Source: Pieris napi
Lineage: Eukaryota; Arthropoda; Insecta; Lepidoptera; Pieridae
Length of the DNA stretch: 64,000 nt
Assembly (NCBI RefSeq): GCF_905475465.1
Contig: NC_062249.1
Span: 7,328,501 to 7,392,500 of the forward strand
Direction of reading: 5' to 3'
Of the stretch, positions 1 to 12,369 are shown piece by piece. Made by a program: the position numbers and the translations under genes. The notes under the pieces are model-generated. The model was given only the letters and a program-made list of their open reading frames with translations. It did not search any database and was not told the origin of the DNA. The first letter of the stretch is position 1. Every line of letters starts with the position of its first letter.

Positions 1-217
1 TGCGTTGATCAAGTTTAAATACATATAATGATAAAGGCGGGATTAAAGGCTTATACATATTAAACTACTGTTATTTAATATAATCTAAATAATTGACATA
101 GAAGATATCATAATATTAAATTAAATTTATCTACCACTACTACTAGTCAAAGCTATACTTTGTCTGTATGAAAAAGTTGGTCAATTTAGCCTGACTACCA
201 GTATAATGAAAAAAAAC

Positions 218-454
218 TTGTGTGTACTTATGTACATGGGTTAGAAGTTATACTTCTTTGGCGTAACAAAATAAAAATCTTTTCAAAAATTTTATTCTAC
301 GTTTGTAGAAAAAACGACACTAACAATGGACAAACCTAAATTGTTGACTATAGCTAACTTCAGGGTGTCGGTTTTTTGTGACGGTGTGCGCGCGCAACGT
401 AAAAATTTACTCTCATCATTTTTCCCTAACGCGCCAAAAGTAGTATAACTTCAA
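218..454 (+). mobile_element. MITE family A, copy 1 (diverged, short)
   Basis: Begins GTGTGTACTTATGTAC then AGAAGTTATACTTCTTTGG, and ends CTAACGCGCC followed by AGTATAACTTCAA. These ends and the internal GTGACGGTGTGCGCGCGC and CACTCTCATCA-like blocks match copies at 34029-34382, 52389-52719 and 56149-56935. The middle is different and shorter. The sub-terminal motif AGAAGTTATACTTCT is itself palindromic. No coding frame. Confidence 0.75.
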
Positions 455-2959
455 AAACGTTGGTCATTTAAGCAGATTCTTTTTAAATGCTGCAGTACTA
501 GCTAAAAAGTATTTACTTTTGAACGTATACGAAAGGTTAAATTGCAATATTTTAATCTGAAATCTTCTAATTTATTATATTCGAATAAATATATTATAAT
601 ATAATAATAATAAATATAATTTATATCGAATGCTTGCGCTTTGCGTCTTGCGCTTAATGTCGATTTTACATTGATGATCAATAAAAAGTATTAATAAAAG
701 AAAAATGTTAAAAGGAATGAACAAAATCATTAGACTTTTTCAGAAATTGCGAGTAGTAAGGCTCAATCTAACAAAAAACCAATTAATTGGGTGAACTCGA
801 TAAAAAGCACATTTACTGAACCACATCCCTGAACGATTACTTCTAGAACGTAATTAAATATTTAAATTCAATTAAAACGTGACAACTATGTTATTCGGTA
901 GAGTCATGCTGCGAATTTTACGAAAATATATTGATTTTTTTACAAACAAAATTAAATATTACAAGTCTTGAATCATCTTTATACTTAGTAAGATTACTTA
1001 AATAATTTACTATTATTGTTCGCAACAACTATGAGACAGATTTACCGAATGTATTTTGAATTCATATGCTAATTTGATATTTAAACATTTTAAATTTAAC
1101 AAAATATTTCTTACGTAGGACTTGCGTATTTTATTCCTAGACAGAGTAGGCAATAAGAACACAATTTCAACCTATAAATATGTTGCTTTTACTTCAAATT
1201 AAGGAAATATAAGGTTAGTTTAAATATGCTAGATCTTAACTTACTATAAATAGTCTCACGAGTGTATTTACAGATCTGACAAAAACCTACCACTTATGTT
1301 CACCGTTCATATAAGAACAATAATTTTCCTTGCTTTTCGGCTCAAATTTTCGTTGATTTGACTAAATTTCATTTTAATCTTACATCTTTACTTGAAAAAT
1401 AATCACACCTAAAATTACTAACAAAACTGAGTTACTTATGCTTTTATTTATTGTAAAGTAAGATTAATAAGGCCCTTTATTATAATTGTCATAATTTTTC
1501 ATGTTATTTTCTTAAAAGTATTAGTAGTAGTGATTTGCAAAGCAGAATCTCTTTTCTATTTCTTGATAGTAATTGAAACACTTTTCATATTCAAGAATAT
1601 GCTACTACTAGATGCAAATGTTTATCAATTAGCAATCAATGACAAAAATGAAAGATAAAGTTTTATTGAAAACCAATATTGTTTTTGTTTCAGGTTGTAT
1701 GACAAGGAGACGTTAATCATTATCACTAATAAATCATTAACTTCTCAACAAAATTATTAGTCATTTTGCGTTGATTTTACTTATTTAAATATGCATATAG
1801 ATTAACTAAGTTCTGATTTGTTAATTAGCCGCCCTCGTGACTGCTTGTCATATAGGTAAATAATTTACAAAGTATGTTTTCTATAACTTTGTTTTAAGCT
1901 TGCGCGTGTACCAAACAGAACTGCATTCTACGAGTATCTTAAATAATGTAATAAAATTTACAGTAGTAAAAAAAAGTTATTATTAAACTGTTTTATGTTT
2001 ACTTTAAATATAATAATTAGTTTACATTCAATACCCTATAATTTGACTGAAAATAAATGCCAATGAGTTAGGCTAATGGCATACCATGGCGCTGCCTTTT
2101 CAATGATATATAATATTTAGAGTAAGTTACCGCTTTTAATAATAAAAACCAAATGGAAAGCTATACGATCATAGGATATGATCATAATTTAAGACAGTAT
2201 AACTTTATAGAGTCAAAGAAACAGCTGTGCTAAAAATAATCTAGTAAATTCCAGTATATATCCACAAAAATAATAATAGGTAGTTGCATAAACCTAAACA
2301 ATATTAACGTGTACCTACCGGTTTCTTGCCGTTAGTGAGATTTGCATTAACTTACGGAAAATTATTTCAAACATACATTAAATATGTATCATAAATACGT
2401 TAAATACAATGTTTTAATTGCTGTTATTGAAGTTCATGTGTTTTACTGTATGGCAGTAAACCACATGGTTATGAATTACCATGCCAAATAGATCTATGCT
2501 GATGCAATAAAAGTGTGCGGACAGCTACGTATAAAAGGAAAAATATCGCGGAAACATACGAAATACTAGTTAGTTTTGTAAAATAGTCTAATTATGATAT
2601 ATTCGTTACGCCAAATGATTTAAGTTTCCATAATTCAATAATTATACAGACGAATACGTAAGAAAAATTTAGGGAAGTTTATTTGAACTCGACAAAGGTA
2701 CGATATTTTATGGTCGAATAGTACTAGACTCAGTGTCGCCGCTTTGAAACCGATTTCATTAATCACCTATGCATATAATTCACCGCTTATAATGCTGTAG
2801 GCTTTGAAACACATATTTTCATCCCGGATGAAGGAGTCGTATTTTTAAGTAGTAAAAAGCTTATTAAGTATATCGGAAATCTGCAATAGTTCAAACTATT
2901 ACTAGTATGAACGTATTATGTAGTACTAAACGTAGTATTCATTTATTTTATTTAAGTCT

Positions 2960-3420
2960 TAACATCCTTTTCCCGAAGGGATAGGCAGAGACCACAGATG
3001 CTCACTTGCTACAGTCCTGACATACCCTCTATCGCTTCATCCACTTTCATGACATTCAACATGCATGCTTGTCTGTTATGGGTACTTTTAACTTATCCCT
3101 TCTTCAGTATGTCCAACCCGACTTCACCATTTACGGTTGCCTTGTATATCCTATTTGGAAACTCTTTCTCATTCATCCGTTCTACATAGCCAAGCCACCG
3201 AAGCATTCCCTTTCATATCTTCGTCCCTACGTCCTCTTTTTACCCTCACCGCTGACGTATCTTACTATTACTTATTGTATCACGCAATGTTACACCACGC
3301 GTACTTAATAACGCTCTCGTATCCACGGCATTTATTCTGCTTTAATTCCTTCTCTGCCACACCCAACATTCAACATTGACTACCGTATGTTAACGTCGGG
3401 ATAGGCACTCCCTTAGGTAC
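2960..3420 (-). pseudogene. Decayed LINE reverse-transcriptase C-terminal region
   Basis: Plus-strand frames here are spurious. On minus, the conceptual reading contains RWLGYVERMNEKEFPNRIYK, then KVDEAIEG before the CCCGAAGGG end block. This follows the C-terminal pattern of insect LINE endonuclease-reverse transcriptases (LRWxGHVxRM, then NRRACM and YPSGK-like blocks). Stops and frame changes show it is dead. Family assignment within the LINEs is not possible here. Confidence 0.6.
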
Positions 3421-5434
3421 AATCGAGCCTCGTTTGGGATTTATTGGCTATAGATAAAGGAATGCAACGTTCCATTTAATCTACTCCCAGCATTCACTAG
3501 TCCTTCTATATCATCGTCAGACTGTCCACTCGGAGTAAACATACACTAAGAACACGAACTTATCCACTTGTTTCACTTTTTCCATATATCGGATAACCGC
3601 ATACAGTCCTATTGACACCTCTTTCAAATACCATAGTATTTATCGTTCAGCAATAACCAAGGATAATGAAAAAATAAAGTTTCCAAAGTATGAAAACTTA
3701 TACTATGTTTTATTTACTATATAACGACTTTTCTGTAAATTATTGCTTCTAAGCCACTTATAAATCCTACTGGTGTATGTGGTGTAACCCGACGGCTTAG
3801 GCTTGTTTTCCGATGAAAGGCAAACGCCATGGGTAAAATATGAACGGAGCAGACCGCAGACGCATAAATATATCGTAAGAGGACGTTGCGATATAGTAAT
3901 TTATTTAATAGGCTTTAATAACATATATAACAGTTGTTGATACTGCGAATATTTTTATGATTTTTTACAGAAGTATTTACTGTATATTACGTTCGCAAAT
4001 ATTATTTGTCAAATACTAGTAGCTAATAACAATCGCTGTCCTAATAAGGATCACAAGTAGTGCTGGGTTACCTAATACCACGTGTTAACAGCACATTTTG
4101 GCGTTATACTCTGAAAACTACCTATTGTTTTAAAAGATTTGTTCGTTCTTAATTGTTGTATTGACAAATTGCGATTGTACGAATCATAGTTTTATTTATA
4201 GATATGTTTATGATATTTATTAGGTTGTGTCTCCAATGCTAATATTTTCTGTCAACTAAAGTAGAAATATAATGCAGATACATTGAGCTTTAGTCTCGTT
4301 AACAAAAATGTGATGTTACGAGAATATAAATAATATAAAAATTTATTGGTAACTAATTACCTATGCTAAAGGGTAGTGAAGTGAAGAAGAACTAACCGCT
4401 TTAAGAAATTATAACAGGGGTTTGCCACTCATCAATAAAAATAATACCTAATGTTTTATTTCGATTTTCCAATTACCCAACTTAATTAATTATACGAATG
4501 TTTTGGATACCAGCATTGTATACCTTTGCGGATGACGCAGATTTCAGTTCGATTGAAAATAGCAGATTTTGTACGTCTTACTCAATTTTACACTACTAAA
4601 TATTACACTATGTGTTTATAACATTTAGTAAAAGCGCTATAGCGAAAGCAAAATAATTAATAGCAAATATACGGCGCCGCCTCAATTAAATATTTATTAA
4701 GATCAATTTATTTGATTTTTATAATTTATTAACTTACAGCTTTTGTCCTAATGCACTATTGTAAAGCACTAATAAAAAACACAAAAATATATTTCCAATC
4801 ATGATTGTTTCATTACGTCGTAATGCGCACGCGACGATAGTGCGCTCCGCTTGATCGATTAACCACAACTAGAGGATGGAGGCTGTTGATAATAAGAAGG
4901 CTGCGACTGTTTACGATGCGTATTGTTTTATGAATGGAATCAAGGAAAAACCAGTCGATAGCCTTTTACTTTTCCCTCTCATAAGCTAAAGCTTGAAAAA
5001 TCGTGAAGAACAAGGTTTTCTAAAAGGTAAACTCCTATTTCTACTCCGAGGTATTGTTTATTATTATTCGGTTTCATTTATACGTATAAAAAATGTAAGG
5101 ATGTTTTAAATTCAAATTTTTTCAGTCTCAAATCAGCCAAATATATTATATAATATCAACAGAGAAATTTATATAAGAATAATTATTGTTTTGATGATCT
5201 CGCTCGCTATGTTCTCTCTTCTTCTATCTTACCTCAAAACAATTCTCTTTTTGCTGGCAAAAATGCATCCATGATTTTGGTAACTCATAAAAACATTAAA
5301 GTGCTTATAGGGCCATAGGTCCAACAGCAGACGGGGCGGGACGGCTGACTCATCTCGTGCGAAGTTTCACTTCGACGCAGCGACTCTGACCCGCTTGCTT
5401 TAGTAACTTTTTTTTTTAAAGAAGTCTTTCTTTC

Positions 5435-5440
5435 TTTATT
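5435..5440 (-). terminator. poly(A) signal of TBL3
   Basis: AATAAA on the minus strand (TTTATT on plus), 58 bases downstream of the TBL3 stop codon, the expected place for the cleavage and polyadenylation signal. Confidence 0.6.
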
Positions 5441-5497
5441 ATGGGAGATTGTATTTAAAAATTAATAACAAGGTAACAATATTTTCTTTTGACAAGT

Positions 5498-8042
5498 TTA
5501 ATTCTTAATGCAATGTGGTTGCATACAATTAACAGTGTAAGATATGAAATTAAGATCCTGGAATAGATTTGTTAATCTCTCAAAATGTCTTTCAGTATAT
5601 GGCAATGCTCCTTCAATAAAACGTGCAAGTGAGGGCACCTGTAACTGCCCAGATATTATTTCTGGAGCTAAAATGTTAAAAACTAGTTGTGCGGCATGGC
5701 AATTTTTGGTGTTGGTATTCCATTCTGCTGCAAATTTTAGCAATGTTTCTTTTTGGGTATTATTAATTTCTTTTAATGTCTCTGACAATTTATCTGCACC
5801 AAACTTTAGAACTTCATTAACTATTTTCAATACATGCAAAGGTCTATCCATTCTTATTGCTAATTTAAGTGCTTTCACTAGCTTTTTGTCATGTAATAAA
5901 TTCATTAACTCCTGTTCTTGCAAAATTAACTCCTCTCTTTCCTTTAGCATTTTCTCCCTCCTTTCTGCTGAGACATCTTTCAAGATGACTAATTTTGAAT
6001 CCGATCCTCCTGTTATTACCAAGGATTCATTATTACTAACAGCCAAAGACCAAACTTTACCATCATGGTTATCTAATGACATTTTACACTCAGAAGTTTT
6101 TATGGTCCACAATTTTAAGAGTCCATCAGCACCAGTGGACAAGATCTGCTGTCCCTTACTTAAAAATTCAATCTTTAAAACGGAACTCTCATGACCCTCA
6201 AAAGTTTTTAAGCAACTCAAGTCTGCAATGGACCACAATTTTATAGAACTATCAGCAGATGATGTCAAAACCACCTGATCCACTGGTGAAAATTTAACAC
6301 ACCACACCCCCCTTCTGTGGCCCTTTAATGTTCCTAGCATTGTTAAATCCTCAGTCCACAGTTTTGCTGTCTTGTCTTGAGAGCCAGTACCAACAATTTT
6401 ATCGTTGGGTGAAACAGCCACACAATTGATATCCATATTGTGAGCTAGTTCAGTATGACTAGACTGTAATGTCTGTTCAATTTGATCAGTATTCATTGGT
6501 ACTGCCCATACTTTAAGACAGTTATCTTGACTGACAGATGTAAAAAAGCTGCAGCTTATCTGAGATGTGCAAACAGCTCCAACTGAACCAGTGTGTCTTT
6601 TACCAACTCCAAAACATTTGATTTCACTTAATTCATCTATTTTCCAAATTCTTACACTATTATCTTTACCAGAAGAAATGAACATTTTTTTGTTAGTAGG
6701 AAATTTGGCTAATGCCAAAACAATATCTGTGTGACCTTTAATTAATTTGCAATCCATATTGTCTAAAGTATAATATTTGAGGTCTCTACTATTTGTAGCA
6801 ACAACAATATGTGTATCATCATTACCTAGAAATATTATATCTAAAACCTCATCTGAAAACCCTGTTATTTGTTTCATGCAATTAAATGTTTCCAAATCAT
6901 GTATAATAATATTATGGTCAGCAGTAATCACAGATAGCATATTTCTTGCTTCATTAAATAATGAATGCATGACTGCTAATCCACCTTCATCTGATGCAGG
7001 CGAAACTAAACTGTTACTTTGTTCATACATCAACCTACTCATTTCAATGTTCCAAATTTTTATAAGCCCTTTTTCTCCTGCACAGGCAACATAGATTCCT
7101 TGAGTGTCAACTTTCTTTGTAAAATTAGGAATTTTAAAAGTTTGAGGTAGCAAGATCATTGTTTCAATACATTCATAAACAGGTAACACTCTAATAGATT
7201 TGCTCTCAGATATTTTCCATAATATAAGCACTCTGTCTCTTCCTGAACTGACCATATAATTACCATCAAAAGTAAATTGAATAGAAGTTACTTTACTGAA
7301 ATGACCTGAGTAAATATTGCTTTCTTTTCCTGTTTTCGCATCCCAGGACCTTATTTTAGTGTCATCTGCTGCACCAAATATTAACTGCTTTGAGGGATCT
7401 GGGTGGTACTTTAACACACTAAACACACCCATAGCACCTTTTAAACTACTGGTACAAGTATAATGAACTAGATCCCAAAGTCGTATGTTACCATCTGAAC
7501 TTGCTGAAGCTATATTTATATCCTCCATGTCATATGCCAGCTTTGCTACTGCACCTTTGTGTCCTGATCTCCAAGATTTTTGTAATATTCCTGTTGCACT
7601 GTCCCATAGTTTAATTAGGCCACTTTTGTGTGCAGTTACTACTGTTTTATTGTCATGTGATAGTTGAAAAGTATATATTACATCATTCTCATCACTGTCT
7701 TCTCCAGAAGCTCCGATTGTTATTGTATTACAAAGAGTATTTACATCAACAAACTTTATAATATCTTCACATTGACACAAAAAGTTAGCACCATCTCGCG
7801 TCCATTGGATATCTCCACCGGTATAGAATGCTTCGTACTCGGACGTTTTTTCATATCTGTAATTTATAGTAAAGAAACTTTAGGACCTATTGTTTATAAC
7901 TTGTGATTACTTACTTTACTACTTTTTATTATAACTTTTTAGCACGTACAACATTCATAGAAATTTAAGTACGCTTACTTAAAAACCTGAAACCTGAACG
8001 TGGACTATTATTAACTTACATTTCTTTCATTGAAACTGCCAT
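5498..8042 (-). CDS. TBL3: U3 snoRNA-associated protein 13 homolog (TBL3), two-exon WD40 protein
   Basis: Component of the UTP-B part of the nucleolar small-subunit processome, needed for early 18S pre-rRNA cleavage. The model is complement(join(5498..7856, 8020..8042)), 793 residues (human TBL3 is about 808). Exon 1 is only 23 nt and begins MAVSMKE. It splices (donor GTAAGT) to exon 2, whose start reads YEAFYTGG, matching the conserved TBL3 N-terminus. Residues from about 35 to 640 are WD40 repeats, seen as repeated IKLWD, IRLWD, VRIWK, LKVWA and AKLWT ends. The last 150 residues or so form the alpha-helical Utp13 C-terminal domain, which distinguishes this family from generic WD40 proteins. 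An ATG inside exon 2 would give 760 residues but would lose the conserved N-terminus. Long open frames on the opposite strand inside it are shadows. The exon 1 call rests on splice signals and family similarity only. Confidence 0.93.
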
Positions 8043-10090
8043 ATTAGGCCTATAAAAATGATTAAAACAATATTTAGTAGGCTAAGCTAAAACTCTTTTA
8101 GCAAAATACTTTTATGAAAACACAAACGCACGTGGATACTGGATAGTCTATCTACATCATGTTCGTGACGTTGACAATTAGCATTTATTTTTACTTGACA
8201 TTAGAAGTATAAGTTTTGGCTCGTAAATTGGCTATTAAAAATATATATTTATACCCTCATTTAATGTTTGCGGCTATATATTATAAAAGAAATTCAAATA
8301 GGTAACAAACCTATTAACTATAAGAATTAATATGTACTACCAGTTCTTATATGAAGGGCTTAGACAGAACTGATGAGAAGAACAAATATAACTGTCACTC
8401 TTCATCAAGATCATCATTTTTTTTGTTCTGCAAGATGCTTGTAAGAAGGTGTATCCTCATGTTCCACATAACATGGAATAGATTTTGTAGCTGGCGACAC
8501 CACTTCCATTCATCGCTTCTAACAACACAACTATATCCGAGAAAAAACACTCATGCTTGATCTCAATCTACGACAACTGCATAAGTAATCATTTAAGCCC
8601 TCGCCCTTGCAGGCTGCAGCATATTGAACATTTCTTCTGCAATTCTGTTAGGAAAACCGTAAAACGGTTGAGGGTTTGATAATAATAAAAAATGTATCTA
8701 CTTTCTTGCAACTTCTAAAACTTTTAGGATCCAAGATGTTCATTCTAGAATCTAGATAGAGAGTGGGAGATAAGGTGAGTCTAGAATATCTTGCTAAGTT
8801 TGAAAAGAAACATAGCATTAAAAAGATCTTTATAACAATGGAGTGGTTTTAAATTGTAGTGCTGTAGACCAAATCGTTTCCCAACCTTTTATGAACTACT
8901 AATATCCTTTAATATTTAATTATATTCTCTCTCTCCCTCTCTCTGTGCAAACACTACTAAACCTAAGGCATGCTTAGAATACTCATTCTCAGACTTAGCA
9001 CTTCAGCAAAATTGTAATACACATAACAATTTTATTTCATTATACTGTTTCAGGAGGTTTTACGAGTTACTTTTACGCGTTAAATAATTTGTGTAGTGAT
9101 TTTATCCTTTTAACTATTTAACTTTTTTAGTTTTCTGTTTAATTTCAGCCCTTAATAGTATTATTTACATGTTATTGTTTAGTTTTTGTCTCGTCTGTAT
9201 AATATATTCCTCGTATGAACACGTTGCATGCAAGTTAACAATATCAAAAAAATATCGGTGGTATCTCCTTAAGATTCCATTCTAGGGTGAACCAGCGAAA
9301 AGTTGAAGTACAAAAAAAAGGAAAATTATGCAGCTTTGTCTAATATTTGTTTCAAAATATTGAAAACCAGGGAACATTTTCAAAATTAAAAATACATTGA
9401 AACCAACATCGACACGCCTGTTAGTCTGTTAAGATAGTGATTTTGGCTGCTAACTGCTTAAGCCGAGCTGAGGTTATGGGTTTGATTATTCTGTCCCATC
9501 CAGGACCAATATTGTTGGATGAGCATTGAGTATTTTTTTCTGTGTCTAGGTGTAATTTATCTATAATATGTATGAAGCAAATATAAGTATGTTTATCAGC
9601 AGTCTGGTTATCATAGCACAGGTCCTGCATAGTTAGGAATCAGACGTTCAATTATGAGATGTGGGAAGTAGAGTTATTATTGTTATGTACCTACAACTAC
9701 ATTCAGGTTTTTTAAAAGTACTCGAAACCTTCAGGTATCGTATCGTATTCAGAGTAAATTATGGAGTCTTTTGTAATTTTGGTTAGAGCAAGATAAATTA
9801 TCGTGACATCAAGTACCCTTAAATAAACCTACCCTCAAAAAACTCCCCTGGACATCTTGATTTGGGGGATAATGCAATACGCTCTGTATTTTGTGTAGTA
9901 TTACTATATTTTATTTATAAAGGTAGAATGTTCACACTAAACCACAGATGATCTATACTCACTATATATAGGCCATTATCTGTGTTAAACAGCTGATGCC
10001 TGATAACCTAATAGATATTTCATTAAAAATATAAAGTATAAACAGGTACTTGGAAGTAAGCAATGTGCGGAAGCTAAATAGAACAATACA
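8043..10090. other. Intergenic region between TBL3 and TMEM186
   Basis: Divergent promoter region of the two genes plus spacer. It holds a short CTCTCTCTCCCTCTCTCT run near 8930-8945 and a SINE (about 9421-9640). No other feature recognised; the open frame near 8351-8560 has no family pattern. Confidence 0.5.
9421..9640 (+). mobile_element. tRNA-derived SINE (decayed)
   Basis: A-box-like TGGCTGCTAACTGCTTA is followed by B-box-like GTTATGGGTTTGATTA. The body reads CCAATATTGTTGGATGAGCA and TTTCTGTGTCTAGGTG, a sequence I associate with moth SINEs. The minus-strand open frame across it is a by-product. Confidence 0.55.
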
Positions 10091-10702
10091 ATGTTTTTTC
10101 CGAGACATTTAAACACAATTAAAAGATTATTAACAACAGTTACTAAAAATGTCGCTTATCCTCATGAAAAATTTGACCATGTATTTTCTTTTCCCTCCAT
10201 GGGCTATTTCGCTTTATTAAATAGATTAAAGATATATCATGTTTTCGGTTCTTGTATAATTTTACCTAGTGTTGGATTAATGGAATTTTTATCTGTAATG
10301 CCTGAACAGAGTTTTTTTGCAGGAAGTTACATAGGTTAGTTACATTTGATAGGCTATTTTGTTCTTATGTTCTTTTTATGATGCAGCTAATTTAACCTTT
10401 TTCTAGGTGTAACTGGTGGGATTGTGCTTTCAGCAGTTACATATCCATTTAGAAACCTTATAGGACATATATACATAAGTGAAGATAACAGCTTAATTAA
10501 AATATCATCTGTAGACTTTTATGGAAGAAGAATAGATAGAATTATTAAGGCAGAAGAATGGATACCATTGCTAGAAATGCAACCAAAAACTAGTGATGCA
10601 TTTTATTTATCACCACAATTGACAGATGGCACAAAGTATAAATTGTTAATAAAATTTGGCACTATTAAGAATGCCAAGAAAATGGGTCAAGTTTTGGAAT
10701 GA
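10091..10702 (+). CDS. TMEM186: Transmembrane protein 186 homolog, mitochondrial complex I assembly
   Basis: Model join(10091..10334, 10407..10702), 179 residues. Human TMEM186 is a two-pass inner-membrane protein of the MCIA complex that assembles respiratory complex I. Here an N-terminal basic stretch fits a mitochondrial presequence. Two hydrophobic segments follow (about residues 53-70, IYHVFGSCIILPSVGLMEF, and 80-100, around the GVTGGIVLSAVTYPF junction). The C-terminal part reads ISSVDFYGRRIDRI, matching the family's membrane-proximal strand block (human HLNFWGWRQD). The 72-base intron has GT and AG ends and joins codon GGT in phase 1. AATAAA at 10783-10788 is a good poly(A) signal. The identification comes from remembered family patterns; both exons are clearly coding and the splice keeps frame. 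Confidence 0.85.
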
Positions 10703-10782
10703 TAATATAATTATATAGAGCTCTAACTTGTAGTGCTACGGCTCTCAATATTTTATAAGAATCTGTAAATGACTACACAAAC

Positions 10783-10788
10783 AATAAA
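10783..10788 (+). terminator. poly(A) signal of TMEM186
   Basis: AATAAA about 80 bases after the TMEM186 stop codon. Confidence 0.55.
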
Positions 10789-12313
10789 GTAATAACTGTT
10801 ATAGATGTGTAAATGGATTTAACTTGTAATTTTAAAGATTTAAGTTTTATAATAATAATCCTGTATGATTTAATAGATATATTATAGACTAGTCAAAAAT
10901 ATATATTGGTAAAAAGAAACAATTTTTTTATTAATGTATTCATTCTATTCTTAATTAAATATTTCACAGTGTATTAAAACAATAAAATATTCACATTTAC
11001 ATCAGTTTGCATTTTAGAATTCTAATATTTTTTAAGTAAGTTAATATTTGAGATTGATTGCTGGCATAATCTTATTGAAATATGTAAAAATTAATACAGG
11101 ATTTGGATATTGTTGTGCCTCAAAAAAAGCTCAATATCTTTAGGTTACTACACAAAATATAAGTGAATAAATATATTACCAGAAATGGTTCTGGAATAAT
11201 ACTTGCTTTTGTATCAAATTGAATGCACATAACTATTTCATTAAAGCATAGTTTTTTCGTTACTTGGGAATAAAGAAATTACTCAAATTGAACAATAATA
11301 TACAATTTTTTTTTTGTGTATATTAAATTGGTGAAAGATGACTTACCATCAGTCATAATTTAATGGTGAAAAAAATCTTAATCTGCTTATCTGCCCTCTG
11401 TGCTTACCAACCCAAAACAACTGTTTTGCCCGTCATCAATCTATGACCTCTGGGTTATAGACCATTTGTATTAACCACTAAGCCACAGAGTAGGTACTAA
11501 TGACCAAATCCATACATAGCTATGTTATAGGTTTAAAAGAGTGTGACCTATAATAAATGTCCTAAAGCATAATTTTAAGTATGAAATGTCTGTACAATTG
11601 ATTTTATATTAAATTTATACCTTAATTGAAATCTGCATTACACTCCACAAACAGTTTGCTCATAATTTATAACAAACACTTAAAACAATCTTATATTTAC
11701 ACTACAATTCTTTTATATATAAATTAATTTTGAAATATAGTTTGCAAGTGCTGTGTTTTGCATTAATGTTGATAAATTTTCTACAACTCCAGTGATTAAT
11801 CTACAATTAAAATGGTATAAAATAGTGAAATTTGAACTCTGCTTCTATTTAATTTTAGGCATGCTAACCTTATTATTACTTATAATATGAATATTAATGT
11901 GAACCTTATAATAAATGTCTAAATTTTGATCAGTGATTTATAAAATAATCGGCATTCTTGAGCCACCACTGAGAAGCAAGTTTAAGGTATAGGTATATCC
12001 AACATTAAACACAGAGTAAAACATACATAATTATATGTATGTATTTCTCAGTATTAAACTTTGAAGGTCATTTTAGGGTCAAGTTCGAGACTTATCGTGA
12101 AGGTTTACTCTCGTATGTCCAACTTAAATTTGACAAACAGGAGTTATACTGTACTTGTTTCCTAATAATCAAGTATAAGCTCTATGCGCGTTACCGGACA
12201 GAGCATTATACTAAATATTCATTCTCGCGCTTTGGTATCACTGAATAATAAATGACATGTTGTTTACATAAAATAATTAGCGTTCTACATATTTTTGATT
12301 TATTTAAACCCAC
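10789..12313. other. Intergenic region between TMEM186 and MKK4
   Basis: Tail-to-tail spacer, AT-rich. It contains a reverse-oriented SINE (about 11335-11500). The plus frame at 12039-12248 has no recognisable family and no codon-bias signal. Nothing else seen. Confidence 0.5.
11335..11500 (-). mobile_element. tRNA-derived SINE, reverse orientation
   Basis: Read on minus, CTCTGTGGCTTAGTGGTTAA is an RNA polymerase III A box, and AGGTCATAGATTGATGAC lies at B-box spacing. The body follows. Tail not well defined. Confidence 0.5.
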
Positions 12314-12323
12314 TTTATTTATT
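12314..12323 (-). terminator. poly(A) signal of MKK4
   Basis: Overlapping AATAAATAAA on the minus strand, about 50 bases beyond the MKK4 stop. Confidence 0.55.
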
Positions 12324-12369
12324 AGCGAAAGTTATCGCGTGGTATTAAAAAAAATCTATTGAATATTAA

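Larger units (their letters stand above)
1..5434. other. Gene-poor AT-rich stretch
   Basis: No exon-like frame with family similarity in either strand. It holds one MITE copy (218-454) and a decayed LINE 3' region (about 2960-3420). The rest shows only AT-rich sequence with scattered stop codons; I see nothing else to name. Small exons of a gene lying to the left cannot be excluded. Confidence 0.6.

Noticed and set aside
5544..7094. Long plus-strand frames (up to 216 residues)
   Set aside because: They lie antisense to the TBL3 coding exon and have no family pattern; a by-product of its codon use.
8351..8560. 69-residue plus frame upstream of TMEM186
   Set aside because: Ser/His-rich low-complexity content, no splice partners, no family pattern.
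12039..12248. 69-residue plus frame between TMEM186 and MKK4
   Set aside because: No family similarity, and AT-rich DNA yields such frames by chance.
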